NCBI GenBank assembly: GCA_037953625.1
Contig: CM075649.1
Location: forward strand, 92,013,290 to 92,077,289
Reading direction: 5' to 3'
Source of the DNA: Crotalaria pallida
Taxonomy: Eukaryota; Streptophyta; Magnoliopsida; Fabales; Fabaceae
Length of the DNA stretch: 64,000 nucleotides
Of the stretch, positions 23,807 through 36,482 are shown in pieces. Below the pieces are notes generated by a model, which worked only from the letters and a program-made list of their open reading frames with translations, made no database searches and was not told the DNA's origin. The translations under genes were made by a program, and so were the position numbers. The first letter of the stretch is position 1; each line of letters begins with the position of its first letter.

Positions 23807-25115
23807 TGTTGGATTACCCGCAAGTATACCGGATCGACAAGTAATATAGTCAGTAAGACCATTTATCGTTCCCACGAGGATTGCAAATTATTTCTAATTT
23901 CTTTCACCTAATTGCGATTACTATGTGAAACTTGTATTGGTTTTGAGTTTAAGATATAGGAGTGTAGAATTAAAAGAATGAAACAAATCAGAAAACAAAA
24001 AGGGTTTAGAAACAATTATGGAAAAGGTTAGGAACTTGGTTTCATTGTAGGATCAGGTTATTAATTATGAAAATCTGTTTTCCAATAAATCAACAACTTC
24101 AGAAACAATAAAAGCTAGATCCCTCATGGCTCTTACGTTTCTTACCCCTTAATCCCTTAAGTGAGTTATGTTTATGAAAGTTATACAATCACCCAAAAGT
24201 ATTCCTACGAATCGAATAATTATATTGTTTGGTTTAAAGGCCTAATCTAAATCCTAATTTTCCAATTAAGGTTCAGATTACCAAAGCAAAACATAAAGTG
24301 ATCAATTCTATGAAATGTAATTAAAACGCAGTCAAACAATTGATTTAAAAGGAAAAAACATTAATTCATGAATAAATAGCCAAATTAAGATCCATACAAA
24401 TCCACCCTATTACTAACAAGAGGTTCAGTTATACATATTGGAAGAAGAAGATAAAGGAATGGGAAAAACAAATCATCATAGACAGTAATCAATTTACCCC
24501 CAAGAGATCTTCAATCTTCAAGTGGATTCCTCCAGCAATGTTGATCTCCAATCCTTGTGCCTTGCCTCCTTTCTCTCAATTGCAGAACAACCTCTCTTCT
24601 CTAATCCTAACTCTTATTTGACTCTGAAAAGTCTACCAAACCTAAAGGAAAAACCTATATTTAAAGTCTAAAACTAATCCTAATTGATTGGAAGCAAAAC
24701 TGATCAGAAATCAGCCCAATTGGGCCTATTGCGACTCAAGCGCGCCTGGGCGCCCAGGGCCTCACGCCTGGGCGCGCCAGGTCTGATGCTGGTGGTTCTC
24801 CGTGGTGCACGCGCTGGGCATGCGGGTCTGTGCGCCTGGGCGTGTGCCACCTGCTCTGGCTCCGTTTCGCTCCGTTCTTGCATCATTTTCAAGATCCTTT
24901 CATCCTCTTTTCAGCACCATAATTATTTTCTTTAATTAAGCTCCGAAAGTACCTGAAACATACACAAAACGGATCAAAACGTTCAAAGGATTCTAAATTA
25001 CCTAACTTCCTAAAAACTATACAAAAATTCCTAAATTTACAAGAGTAACAAGCCAAATCCATAGTAAAAGGGAGTCTAAATCATGCTCAAAACATCATAT
25101 ATTAGACCCAAATCA
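23807..25115 (-). repeat. LTR B, divergent family member inside element A-C
   Basis: It has intact termini TGTTGGATTACCCG and ...agacccaaatca, followed on the right by its own polypurine tract (25116-25126) and internal sequence. It differs from A and C throughout, so it came from another element of the family that inserted into A-C or recombined with it. It carries the perfect palindrome cctgggcgcccagg near 24746-24759 and cgcctgggcg at 24743 and 24765. Confidence 0.8.
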
Positions 25116-25126
25116 CTCCCCCAAAC

Positions 25127-26666
25127 TTAGTATTTTGCTTGTCCCAGGCAAAAGTAAAATAAAAACTCTAGAACACAAGACTACCCTCTAAACCAAAATG
25201 TACACACCTAATCTTGGACGTCGACTCACAGACTCAGACACTTATTTAATTTTCAGAAGCAATTTATACAATCGAAACCTGGTTAGAATAACAAACTCTA
25301 CAAAAACTCAGGACTAGTGAACACTCTCAACCTCACAGTGCATATCTCTCATGTGTATCAAGGGTTATATATATGTAATTCACTCAAGTTCATACAATGA
25401 CCATATGTTACCATATGCTTGACCATAGACCCAAATCTCCACTGAAATTATTGAATACATGCACAAATCAAAAGGTCTTATATTTGGTTGTAATGCGGTC
25501 ATGGCTAAAAGTGTAAGGTGGGATAAAAGAAAGAAAGGACAAAACTAAGGGCTAAAATGCAAAAACAAATTTCCCTTAAAAATTATGAATGAGCAATGAA
25601 TACAAAGAGGACTCACACTCAACTTACAATCAATTTCATACTTCTTTTCTTTTCACTTTTTTCTCTTCTACACTCTTCCAAATTTATTTTCTTTATTTCT
25701 ATTTTTTATTTCATTTATTCATGGAAGAGAAGTAGATTCACAACACTTTATATCATTCATTCACTTTTCCTTATTCATTCCTCTCAATTGCTCATTCAAA
25801 ATTCCTAAGGTACTCACAAAAATTATATAATCAATGCAAGGTACCAAAGAAAAATCATATAGTCATTAGGCTCAAAGTGGGCAACTAAAGGAAATATATC
25901 AATACAAATCAGTTAAAGGCCACAAAAACACATCCTAAGTGCCTTAATCATCTTAATGCATGCAAACAATTATCAATTTTGAAATGGTCACCGGTCAAGT
26001 TCTAGAACACAAAATCAAAGTGAACAACACTCATGAAAGAAATAGGGGTTTCAAATCAAAATAATTCAATAATCACCTACCCCTGTTAGTGTTTAGGCTC
26101 AAAATCTCACTAGGCTAAAGGTCAGTTAACTAATCACAAATTCTCAAAAAGTTCGTCAAAATAACCAGATTTCAAAAAAATATTTACAGCTCAATCAAAA
26201 CAGTATCTTAAATCAATGAGTCTAATCCTAAACTAAGTATTTACACCTATCGTCATAAAAATAGTCCTAAGCCTAGAATAATTACTTACTCCTACAAAGG
26301 ACACAAACCAACACTAAAAATGAGAGAAAAATTCATATCTGAAAATTTTTTATTTTGTACCACTCCCTCAAACTTAGAGGTTGGCTTGTCCTCAAGCAAA
26401 CTAATCTAACCTAACTACAAAATAAAAATGCAACTAAACTATCTAGAAAAACAAAAGAAACTACTGAAATATTGGGTTGTCTCCCAACAAGCGCTTGTTT
26501 AACGTCACGAGCCTGACGAGTCACCTCTTTTCAGAGGTTAAGGTGGTTGCCAAGAGATCCTTTCAAGGGTGGCACCTTATTTTTAAACTTCTTTTCAACA
26601 CTCTCTCCATTCGAGTTCTGAATGCACATGAGAGGGTCAAAATTCTCCGCGGTGATTGGTGGTTTT
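25127..26666 (-). other. Non-coding internal region between protease and polypurine tract
   Basis: This 1.5-kb stretch lies where RT, RNase H and integrase would be in a complete Ty3 element. I see no RT motif in any frame, only AT-rich sequence with one short frame (25596-25808) of low-complexity Phe/Ser composition. The element is therefore gag-pro only. Confidence 0.6.
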
Positions 26667-27374
26667 TCAAAAAAAATTAATTGTAGTTTGCTTACCATTT
26701 ACTCGGAGAATTACTTCTCCCCTGGGCACATCAATTACTGCCCCTGCTGTGGCCATGAATGGCCTTCCAAAAATTAGAGGAATATTTTCATCCTCTTCTA
26801 TATCTAAGATCATGAAATGTAGGGGCAGGATAAAATCATTCACCTTTACCAGAATATCTTCCACCATTCCACATGGGCGGAGGGTGGTTCTATCACCTAA
26901 TTGAAGTAATGTCGGGGTAGGCTTAATCTCTCCTATTTTCAATTCCTCAAACACAGACAAAGGCATAATATTTACGCTAGCTCCTAAGTCACAGAGAGCC
27001 TTACCTGAGTACTCCTTGCCTATGCTAACTGAAATGGTGAAGCTACCTGGATCCTTCAGCTTTGGTGGAAGATTGGATTTTATTATGCTGCTGCACTTCT
27101 TTGTTATCGGAAATGTCTCCTCAGTGAGCATCCGCTTCTTCTTCATCAGCAACTCCTTCATGAATCTCGCATACAGAGGCATTTGTGCAAGAGCCTCTGC
27201 AAACGAGATGTTGATCTGCACCTTCTGTAGCATCTCCAAGAATTTGGAGAATTGCTTCTGGTCTTCCTCTTTCTTCAACCACTGAGGATAAGGAATCCTC
27301 GGATGTAGTGGTGCTGGTTTGGTTGTGCCTTTCTCTTTATCGTGATCCGCAGGTTGATCCTGCGTTTGTTGCAT
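26667..27374 (-). pseudogene. Athila-like protease region
   Basis: An open frame of 235 codons, in the same frame as the gag upstream. It holds RIPYPQWLKKEEDQKQFSKF, a linker motif typical of Athila/Tat polyproteins, then a retropepsin core with ALCDLGASVNIMPLS (catalytic Asp in DLGA) and IPLIFGRPFMATAGAVIDV (flap/ILG-equivalent region). It ends with a stop after VNGKQTTINFF, where RT would normally continue. The protein would process the gag polyprotein in virus-like particles. Because the upstream gag has stops, I call the whole unit a pseudogene although this segment is open. Confidence 0.8.
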
Positions 27375-27575
27375 TGCAGTTGAGCCTCCTCCACTTCATT
27401 GCTTTTGCCCCTCTTCCTTCTTCTCAACCTCAGTTGCATCACTCCTTGGAGTTGGTTATGATCTCTGACATTTGATTGGTCAATTGGTCCACTCATACCT
27501 CCAAGTTATGAATGTTGGCTTTGGTTTCGGTCATGAAGGTTCTAGTTGCTTACGTCAAGGTAGTGGTTGAGTTAA

Positions 27576-28646
27576 CTATTTCTTCAACCGCCTTCTCCCA
27601 GCTCTGCTTCTGTGGTTGTGGTGTACTGGGTGTTGGGTGTACCATGAGGTATTGGAATGATTTGTTGGCCCCGGATTGTAGGTGTTGGAATACATATTAT
27701 TTTTAAGTACTCTGCTACCCACAAAATTAGCTTGCTCCTCAATGGTTGCCTGACCCTTTCTGACTTCGAAAGCGCACTCACCATTCCGGTGACTTCCCCC
27801 ACAAAAGTTGCACCTCAGAGTGGTAGATGCAATTGACACATTAGTCTGGCCCAACTGCTGTATTAATGCAGCAATCTGCTATTGCATCTGCTTGTTCTGC
27901 TGGATCAAGATCTGGGCTTGAGTAGAGTCAAGATCATAACTCTTCAGGATGCTTCGCTCTACCTGGGTCCTTAGTGCTTGGCTGCTGCTGAATGCCATGT
28001 TTGCAATAATGTCTTTGGCCTCTTCAACAGTCTTCTTCCTCATCGATCCACAATTTGCTGCATCAATCATGCTTTGGTTAAATCTGTTGAGCCCATTATA
28101 GGAAAATTGAATCTGCTGCCAGTCGGGCATATATGTTGGGCACTTCCTTAGCAGCTGGTTGTAGCGCTCCCAAGCTTTATTCAATGGTTTGTCGTCCTCT
28201 TGCATGAATGAGTGAACATCCTACCTCAGCTTTGCTTGCTTCCCAGATGGAAGGAACTTATCCATGAATTTGCAGACAAGTACTCCCCAGCTGGAAAGAC
28301 TCCCGGGTGCTTGGTTGTTCACCCACGTTAGCGCCTCGCCCCTCAGCGAGAGAGGGAACATCCTCATTCTGATGGCCTCCTCCGTAGCACCCTCGATCTT
28401 GAAGAAATCGAGCATGCCCAGAAAGTTGGCGATATGCTCCCTGGGGTCTTGATGCGGCGCACCACTAAACTGATCCTGTTTGATCAGGTGGATGTACTGC
28501 GGATCGATCACGAATGTAGTCACAGTGATGGCTGGCCTGACTATGCTTGAAGCACTGAAGTCTGGGTTCACGGTTGCATATTCCGCCAAAGTCCTCCAGG
28601 AAGGAGGAGGCGAAGAGGATCTGTGAGATCCTCCTCCTTCAGCCAT
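27576..28646 (-). pseudogene. Athila-like gag with in-frame stops
   Basis: The ATG at 28646 opens MAEGGGSHRSSSPPPSWRTL. The retrotransposon gag domain follows, with DPQYIHLIKQDQFSGAPHQD, then EHIANFLGMLDFFKIEGAT, then FPLSLRGEALTWV. Farther on comes a zinc knuckle CNFCGGSHRNGEC (C-x2-C-x3-H-x4-C), the Athila/Tat form. In-frame TAG codons at 28223-28221 and 27881-27879 interrupt it. The frame then continues into the protease region. Gag would form the particle and bind element RNA in the cytoplasm. The same protein is encoded by element D on the other strand. Confidence 0.85.
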
Positions 28647-28838
28647 CTTCTAAATTTGTTCCTTCCCCTCTTGTGTTAGTTTCTTCTTCCTCTTTGCACT
28701 CAAATAGATAATTCTACCTGCAGAGCACAAAAACAACAAAAAGATTACGCAGCACCTGTCGAGACAAGAACACTAAAAAAAATAAATTTCACCTACAACT
28801 ACTACTAAGTATCGAAAACTAATTGAAACGAATTTCGA

Positions 28839-28856
28839 TCCCCGGCAACAACGCCA
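28839..28856 (-). other. Primer-binding site of element A-C (Asp-tRNA type)
   Basis: The reverse complement reads TGGCGTTGTTGCCGGGGA, six bases inside LTR C. The tRNA assignment is from memory of Athila primer sites. Confidence 0.75.
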
Positions 28857-28862
28857 AAAACT

Positions 28863-30140
28863 TGTTGGACTACCGGCAAGTATACCGGGTCATCAAGTAA
28901 TATAGTCAATAAGACTAGTTATCGCCCCACAAGGATTGCAAATTGTTCAATTAGTTTTCACCAAAAAGTAGTTAGAAGCGAAATATATAGGTTTCTAATT
29001 AATTAATTAAGATTGAGTTGAAATAAAATAGGAACAGAAATTAAGTAAAAATTGTGAGAAATTTAAGAAAACGAGTTAGGAACGTGGTTTCATTGTAGGC
29101 GTTATTTATTAATCATGAATCTATGTTTTTCCCTAAATCAAGAACAAATTCCTAAGGTAGTAATTACTAGATCCCTCTTGTGAAATCACTGTTTATTATT
29201 CAATTTGATAACCCTTAATCCCTTAAGTGATTAAACCATTGAATAACCTTTATTAAAACAGTGGAATGTATAAAAATTTGTATAAAAATCCAAAGGTATT
29301 CCTACGGGTTGAATAGTTATATTGTTTGATTGAAGGCCTATTCTAATCCTTAATCTCCCAATTGACGAATTAGAGATCCAAAACATAGATTAGCTACTTC
29401 CATGCGTAACGGTGAAAATACAATCAAACACTTGATTTAGAAACGGAAAAACATCAATTCATTAAATCAATAAACTAATCCATACAAATCCACCAATTCC
29501 TAACACGAGGGTTTTAGTTACAAATTAAGAAAATATGAACAAAAACCATAGACGAGTAATCCATAATCATAAACAATTAGGATTACCGTGAAGAGATCGG
29601 AGATCTTCAATCTTCCAATCTCCGATCTTCTTCTCCTCTAAAGCTCTCCAAAATCATGTAATCTCCCCCTCTCGAAAAGCTGCTAAACCTTATTCTAAGA
29701 CTAGAATAAATAGAATATTACAAATCCTACACAAATCCCATCAGAAATCAGCAAAACAAGCCCAAATGGGCCTGCACCGGGTCATGCGCGCCTGGGCGCC
29801 CCAGGCCACATGCCTGGGCGCACCGGGTCTGATGAAGTTGCACCAGCGTGGTGGCCATGCCTGGGCGTGAGCCACCTGCTCCGACTCCGTTTCGCTCAGT
29901 TCTTGTGCCATTTTCAAGGTCTTTTCGTCCTCTTTCCAGTTCCATATTTATTTTCTTCAATTAAGCTCCGAAAGAACCTGAAATCATGAATAAATGGATC
30001 AAAACATTCAAAGAATGCTAAACTAATAACAATTCCTAAAACTATACTAAAATTCCTAAATTTGCTAAAGAAACAAGCCAAATCCTTAGTAAAAGGGAGT
30101 CAAATCCATGCTCAAAACATCATATAATGGACCCAAATCA
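28863..30140 (-). repeat. LTR C (5' LTR of element A-C), 1,278 bp
   Basis: It runs from TGTTGGACTACCGG to acccaaatca and is followed by agccc. Its close match to LTR A pairs the two. GC-rich motifs tgcgcgcctgggcg (29785) and tgcctgggcg (29811) lie 22 bases apart. Confidence 0.88.
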
Positions 30141-30145
30141 AGCCC

Positions 30146-30632
30146 AAGAGCCCAAAGTCCAAGAAGAAGATGAGGATGACCTTTGAGATAATGACTATCA
30201 ATCCTTAAGATCTTATGTGTTTGTGTCTAAACTTTGCTTTGTTAATAAACTTTGGTGTGTAATAAGGCCTTAGGAGTTTGCCCACAATTTTTTATGTTTA
30301 TGTTTCTTACACTAAAGGAAGGTTTAGGCGTGATGCTTGAAGACACAAGACAAAGTGGAAGATGAAAAGCTTCCTTAGGATGCAAGGAAGAAGTTGAGAA
30401 GTTCATCACTTGAAATCCATGGAGGTTACATTTCAACCATTAATGAAGACTTAGTGGAAGCAGTTTCAAGTTAAATGAAGACTAAATGCATCTCAATGCA
30501 TCTCAATTCAACTTAAGATGCATTAAATGCTATGGTTACAAATTCAATTCCACTCAAGTTCATTTAATGAGGGCGGTTACACTTTGAAGAAGCTTTATGG
30601 TGACTTTAAGTGTCATGAATGGCCATTCTACT
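30146..30632. other. Probable hAT backbone, unidentified
   Basis: These 487 bases lie between two LTR elements. Removing element A-C joins them to the hAT left end. One frame reads AQEPKVQEEDEDDL before a stop at about 30184, which resembles an acidic protein tail, but it closes within a few codons upstream. No domain was recognised. Confidence 0.4.
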
Positions 30633-31929
30633 TGATTTGGGTCTAATATATGATGTTTTTGGGCTTGATTTCACGTCCTTTTACTATGGTTTTGGCTTGT
30701 TTCTCTTGTAAATATAGGTTGTTTTTGTTAAATTTATGATTTTTATTAGAAGTAGAGTCCTTTGAACGTTTTGTTCCGTTTTGGGTATGTTTCAGGTACT
30801 TTTTGAGCTTAATTGGAGAAAATAATTATGGAGCTGGAAAGAGCATAAGAAGACCTTGAAAATGGCGCAAGAACGGAGCGAAACGGAGTCAGAAGAGGCA
30901 TCACACGCCCAGGCGTGCAGATCCGCATGCCCAGGCGCGCGAGCCACGCTAAACCACAGTGATCAGACCTGGCGCGCCCAGGTGTGGAGCGTGGGATGCC
31001 CAAGCGCGCGCAGCACGTTCAGGCCCAATTGGGCCAATTTCAGAGTATTTTCGAAGGATTCTATTAGGATTGAGTGTATTATTATTTATATGAGGATTAG
31101 TGACTAGGTTAGCAGCTTTTAGAGAGGGAGATTACACACTTTGGAAGCAATTTGAAGGAGGAATCCAATGAAGATTGAAGATTCAATGCAGTTTTAGTGG
31201 TAATTTAGGAATGAATTCCATTATTTCAGTTTTGTTTCTTCCTTCTATGATGTGAAACTAAACCCTTGTGTTATGAACATGGTGGATTTGCATGGATGGT
31301 TTGTTTTAATTTATGAATTAGTGTTTTTCCAGTTTTAAATCAAGTGTTTGATTGTGTTTTTAGTGTTATGCATTAACCTGATCAATTTGTGTTTTGGATC
31401 TCTAAATCTTTAATTTGAAAGTTAGGATTTAGAATAGGTCTTGCAATCAAACAGCATAATTATCCAACTTGTAGGAATACTTTTGGATTTTAATGTAACT
31501 TTTCATAAATTCAATGTTCTAATTAAGGTTATTCAATGGTTTAATTTCTTAAGGAATTAAGAGTTATCAAATTGGATAATAAACAGTAATTACATAAGAG
31601 GAATCTAGTAATTGCTAATTTAGGAGTTTGTTCTTGGTTTAAAGGAAAAACAATAATTCAGAATTAATTAATGATGTCTGCAATGAAACTAAGTTCCTAA
31701 CTAACCACTTTTCTTCCATTGAAACCTTATTCTTTTATTTTTCAGTATTTTATTTTATTTTTAATTTTATTTCAAAATCAAATTTAAAAAGTAATTTTAT
31801 TTAATAGATTGGACTTAAAACTACTCTTAGGTGAAATTAATTGAACAATTTGCAATCCTCGTGGGACGATAATTTCACTTTCATTATATTACTATTGTAC
31901 GATCTAGTATACTTGCTGACAGTCCAACA
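30633..31929 (+). repeat. LTR D (5' LTR)
   Basis: It starts TGATTTGGGTCTAATATATG and ends gacagtccaaca, the plus-strand form of the A/B/C LTR family. The GC-rich motif patch (cgcccaggcg-type) spans about 30906-31006, with paired motifs at 30906/30928 and 30975/30997, both 22 bases apart. Confidence 0.88.
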
Positions 31930-31935
31930 TGTTTT

Positions 31936-31954
31936 TGGCGTCGTTGCCAGGGAT
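31936..31954 (+). other. Primer-binding site of element D
   Basis: TGGCGTCGTTGCCAGGGAT, six bases after the LTR end and homologous to the site of element A-C with three differences. Confidence 0.75.
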
Positions 31955-33611
31955 TAATATTCGTTTCAATTTATTTTCGGCACATAGAAGTAGTTTTTAG
32001 TTTAATTTATTTTTTTTATTTTTTATTGTTCTTTACTTTCTTAACAAGTATTGTGTAACCTCTTATGCATTTGCATTCTCCAGTTAATCGAGAAGCTTTG
32101 CGTTTGGACCCTGACGTGGAGTTGAGTGAAAAAAGGAGGAAGAAGCAAGCAAAGAAGGAAAGGAAAGAGCAAGAGAAGAAGATGGCTTAAGACAATGGAT
32201 CCAAAGCAACACCTCCGGTCAGGAAGACCTTGGCGGACTACACCACCATGGACCCGGATATATGCATCTCCAGCATAGTCCGGCCGGCGATCACCGCAGC
32301 ATCGTTTGAGATTGATCCCCAGTACATCCATCTTATCAAGCAGGATCAATTCTCAAGCGCCCCACACCAAGACCCCACGGAGCATGTGGCCTATTTCTTG
32401 AACATGCTCAACTTCTTTAAGATCGAGGGTGCATCGGAGGAAGCGATTAGGATGAGGATGATTCCTCTCTCTTTGAGAGAACCTGCTTATACTTGGATGA
32501 AGAATCAGCCACCGGGCAATCTTTCTAGCTGGGAAGTGCTTGTCAAGAAATTCATAGACAAGTTACTTCCAGTGGGAAAGCAAGCAAGATTGCGCCAGGA
32601 TGTCAACTCCTTCATGCAAGAACATGGAGAGCTCTTACATGAAGTCTGGGATAGGTACAACCAGCTGCTCAAGAAATGCCCAACTCATGCCATTCCGGAC
32701 TGGATGCAAATCCGGCTATTCTACTTTGGACTGAAGATGGCGAACAAGATTATGATAGATGCAGCATCTGGGGGTTCCCTTCTGAAGAAGACTATTGAAG
32801 AGCCAAAGGAGATCATAGAAACAATGGCCTACAACAACAGCCAGGCTATCACGGAGAAGACCATCCTGAGAAATTCATACTTGAGCTCAACCTAAGTGCA
32901 GACCATTATTCAGCAAAATAAGGAGATGCAGCAACAGATAGCTGCATTGGCCAAGCAGATGGGTCAAGCTCAGATTTCAGCTGTCAACACCCTGAAGTGC
33001 GACTTCTGTGGAGGGAATCACCGCAATGGTGATTGTGCAAAGGACATAGGAGAATGACCAGTGACAATTGAGGAGCAGGCAAATTATGTGGGGGTGGAGG
33101 ACATAAAAACAATATGTACTCCAACTCCTACAATCCAGCATACCGCAACCATCCCAACTTTTCATGGCATACCCCGGCTCTCAATCCACCACAACCACTG
33201 TGACACCCTTCTTTATACTTCAAGTAATTAGTACAATAAATATGCTATTACTTGGATAAGATATGGACTTGTCAATGTTTAAAAAAATGTGGAAATCAAA
33301 AACTTACTTTTCATTTTCTATCAGGCAGGTGCACAAAGCAAAACATGGTGTTCTTGGAGTATGTAATTTATATCGTTTTAACATTGTATTGAATTCGGCA
33401 TTTGCTAAGACAATAAAACCTTTTCATAATTCAGATAGCATCGATACTTTTGAAAACGTATTTACATAGTAAGATTAAGCGATGCTATCCATTTGTTTCT
33501 TTCGCGGAACTGATATCATTTTCAAATAACATAGCCGAATTCTTTCAAATAACCTTTATCAGAGTAAGCGGAAATAATAGGACTATATAACCAATAGAAA
33601 CATGAACATAG

Positions 33612-33614
<3 letters not shown>

Positions 33615-33646
<32 letters not shown>
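33615..33646. repeat. (TA)n microsatellite
   Basis: Roughly 15 TA repeats inside solo LTR G. A short GTA repeat follows at about 33828-33843. Confidence 0.9.
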
Positions 33647-33951
33647 AGAGTCATATGATACATAGTCCATACATAAAAGTCTCCAAGACCCCAGTACAAG
33701 TCCATAATATAATATATGCATCAAAAGTAGACCATCGCTCCAAAGTTCTCAAAAGATATATCTACAATATATACATATCAAAATATAAACTCTAGAGGTG
33801 GTCACATAGATCTGATAACAGCAGTGGTAGTAGTAGTAGTAGTCTCCAGATAGCATAAGTAGTAATCATCATCAGACATCATCAACAGCTCTCCTCCACA
33901 GCATCCCCTCACCGGATCCCGTGATCCTCACCACATACCATATGCACATAC

Positions 33952-34422
33952 CTAGGGATCATCGTCCCTCCACTGACTCCCGGTAGAATGAACGACTGGC
34001 TCGCCTCCGCTCTCGTCCTCCACAGGGTCCTCCTCAATCTCATCCGATGGAGTGGGTACCCTACCACTGGGTACCGGGTCAGGAGATGGTGAGACCCTAA
34101 CTGGGCTCCTCGGATCAGATGGGGGAGTCTCCTCGCGGACGACTCTCGAAGAAAAAGGGTGTGAGCGGGTAGGTCAAAAACGGAAACTGTGATACGAGCG
34201 AGCTGGTCGTGTGGGAGGTGGTCCATGATATGTGTAAAAGGGTGGTACGTGCATAGTGTATATGATGGGAATCCTGAACCTACGAGGACGGAACCGGATC
34301 AGCGGATTCGGGTGGTAGAAGGTAACCTCTACCTCTCCCTCGAACACCGCGCGGTGATCCTCGTAGATCCATATGCCACTAGGAAGTGGCCGGATCTCGA
34401 TGCAAGCGATGTAACGTGACAT
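33952..34422 (-). pseudogene. LTR-embedded ORF in solo LTR G (156 codons, one internal stop)
   Basis: From the ATG at 34422 the frame reads MSRYIACIEIRPLPSGIWIY, continues through FEGEVEVTFYHP to SYHSFRF, and hits a TGA at 34176-34174. The same frame then stays open to an acidic tail, DEIEEDPVEDESGGEP, ending at the TAG at 33954-33952. The layout resembles the LTR ORFs of F and K: a basic/aromatic N-terminal half around a Trp-rich motif and a polar or acidic C-terminal half. No known family was recognised. It lies in the sense orientation of the LTR, about 1.2 kb from the primer-site end. Confidence 0.45.
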
Positions 34423-35155
34423 CACCTACAAGGGCATAGGGGTAAGCAATTCTATATACATAATCAATAGAGCATAAATATATGTACAATGTGAAGGTAT
34501 ATACATGTAACAATAAATGACAATCACACTTAGCATTTAGCAAATATTAACTGCAAGTAAGATGCTCATACCTGTTTCATTTATCAACTTTAGTTTAAAT
34601 GAGTGGCATGATGTATGAACTTAGCTCTCAAGCCTATCTCCATCATTCTATGTCACTCTCTGACGTCCATCCTTTACTTCGTCCAGCACTCAACAGTGCG
34701 TTGTACTCCTAGGTGTACAACATTCGTACATTCACCAAGAATGTACACGACAAGCTTGGAATTCGTGCCACCCGAGCACGTCCCGTCATCCAAACGGTAT
34801 AACCATACTATCAGCATCTCACTATGCCGACCACGTCGTCAACCATAACGTGTCATCAAGCGAGCCGTCAATTGGCACTCCCAGAGGCCCTCCTCATGTT
34901 ACCAAAACATGATAAATGATCTATCGTCCAAACTCCAGAATGAATGCTTTATCTTTCACTTAAAGGAATTGATTGGTGTCTTTCTTTTTAATAATACCTG
35001 ACGTGCCACCCGAGCAACGTCTCGTCTTCCAAAAGAAATTACCATATCATCAATCAATTTCTTTTAAGTCTTAGATCAATTGGATTATAGTCATTTAAGT
35101 ATTACACAAATGATTCAGAATTAAAAATGGTATTTTTAATATTCTGGGCAAAACT

Positions 35156-35491
35156 ACTCGAGTGTTCTTCAGGATACTCGAGTGGTTCTTCAGTTTTTTT
35201 TTCTTTTTTCCAGATTACTCGAGTGGTTCATGGCTACTCGAGTTGTTCATGTTTTTCATAAAGTCCAGATTTCAGATTCTTAAAAATTACTCGAGTAGTT
35301 CATGAGTACTCGAGTGTTCTTCATCAAATCCAGAATACTGGAGTGACTCATGCATTACTCGAGTGGTTTATCAGAACATGTTTCTGAGCATCAGTTGATA
35401 CTCGAGTTCTGGGCCTGATACTCGAGTGTTCTAACACAAAGATACACTGTTTTATCAAAAATTACTCGAGTATCAAGCCAAGTACTCGAGT
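35156..35491. repeat. Paired ACTCGAGT palindrome array in LTR G
   Basis: ACTCGAGT occurs at 35156, 35176, 35217, 35236, 35289, 35308, 35357, 35400, 35420, 35464 and 35484, with a degenerate copy at 35336. They form pairs 19-21 bases apart start to start, with variable gaps between pairs. The sequence between motifs is not conserved apart from ggttc/gttcat-like bits. Confidence 0.85.
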
Positions 35492-36482
35492 CTTTTCTTA
35501 CAAAACAGACTGGAAACTTGGTTTTAACATACCATTTTCAATTCTAACCATTTCTAGTTCAATCCAATGATCAACAATGTTCATATATCACATATTGAAC
35601 ATGCTCAAACACTTAAAACACATCAATTTACATATTTGACAGAGAATCAAGAGTTTATGCATAAAACTTGCAAATTCACAACTTAACATATCAAATTACA
35701 ATATACTCAATAAACTTGTGAATTTGAGCTTAAAACAGCTTGCATGCATCATATGTAACTTGCTCAAAACAACAATAGAGCATAAGTTGGCCTCCAAACC
35801 TAATTCCCTATTCAATCTAAGCCCTTAGAGCCTCTTGGTGGCTCTCTAATTAAGTTCATGAAATTTAAACTCTATCTAGTGAATAGAAAGCTTTCCCCTT
35901 ACCTCAAAATCATGTGAGAACTGAAATTGAACAGAAAAACGAACTCCAAGCTAGTTTCCCCAAGAATCATATGACAGCAACACAGTTTTGAGTGAGGTCA
36001 TAAAACCAGAGATTTTAATGGTTAAATCATGCAAAACAATTGGGGAAAATAATTAGAAATCGTCCTCTGCAACATGCATAAGAGAATGTGTAACAGCCCG
36101 ATTTCCGAAAACCAAAACAACTGACTTTTATTTATTAATGTTGCAAAAATGAGGCCAAATTTTTGGGGAAATTTTTTTTTTTGTGTAAAACATTGTTGAA
36201 GGGTTTGAAACATTCTTGGAAAGTTATTGATATCCTTCAACCTTTTCCTTCGAAAACCGAGTTGTTACTTAAAACCACAACTCATTCACTCTATTTTTTT
36301 TTCAAAAACATTTTATCAAGAAAACAGTTTGATTCCAACTTAAGTAATTCCATTCATTTCATCAAAAGGACTTAAACATGTTTCATAAAAAGTGTCCTTA
36401 CATTCCCTAAAAGTCGGGCATGCTTCAATACAGCAATAGCTCATCACCTAGGTAATCCTGAATACAAAATACGAATAACAAC

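Larger units (their letters stand above)
22350..30140 (-). mobile_element. Athila-like Ty3 element A-C, gag-pro only, target duplication agccc
   Basis: A minus-strand element with LTRs at 22350-23641 (A) and 28863-30140 (C), flanked by agccc (22345-22349 and 30141-30145). LTR ends are TG...CA. The primer site next to LTR C reads TGGCGTTGTTGCCGGGGATC, the Asp-tRNA type used by Athila-class elements. The polypurine tract next to LTR A is GTTTGGGGGAG. Between them are gag and protease in one frame with stops, but no RT, RNase H or integrase. A third, divergent LTR (B, 23807-25115) with its own polypurine tract lies inside, so the interior is chimeric. Confidence 0.85.

Noticed and set aside
30146..30190. 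Acidic C-terminal tail of a hAT transposase
   Set aside because: The frame closes within a few codons upstream even after removing element A-C, and no dimerisation domain is seen.
30628..30632. Target duplication of element D (ctact)
   Set aside because: No matching copy found on the right, because the 3' half of D is gone.
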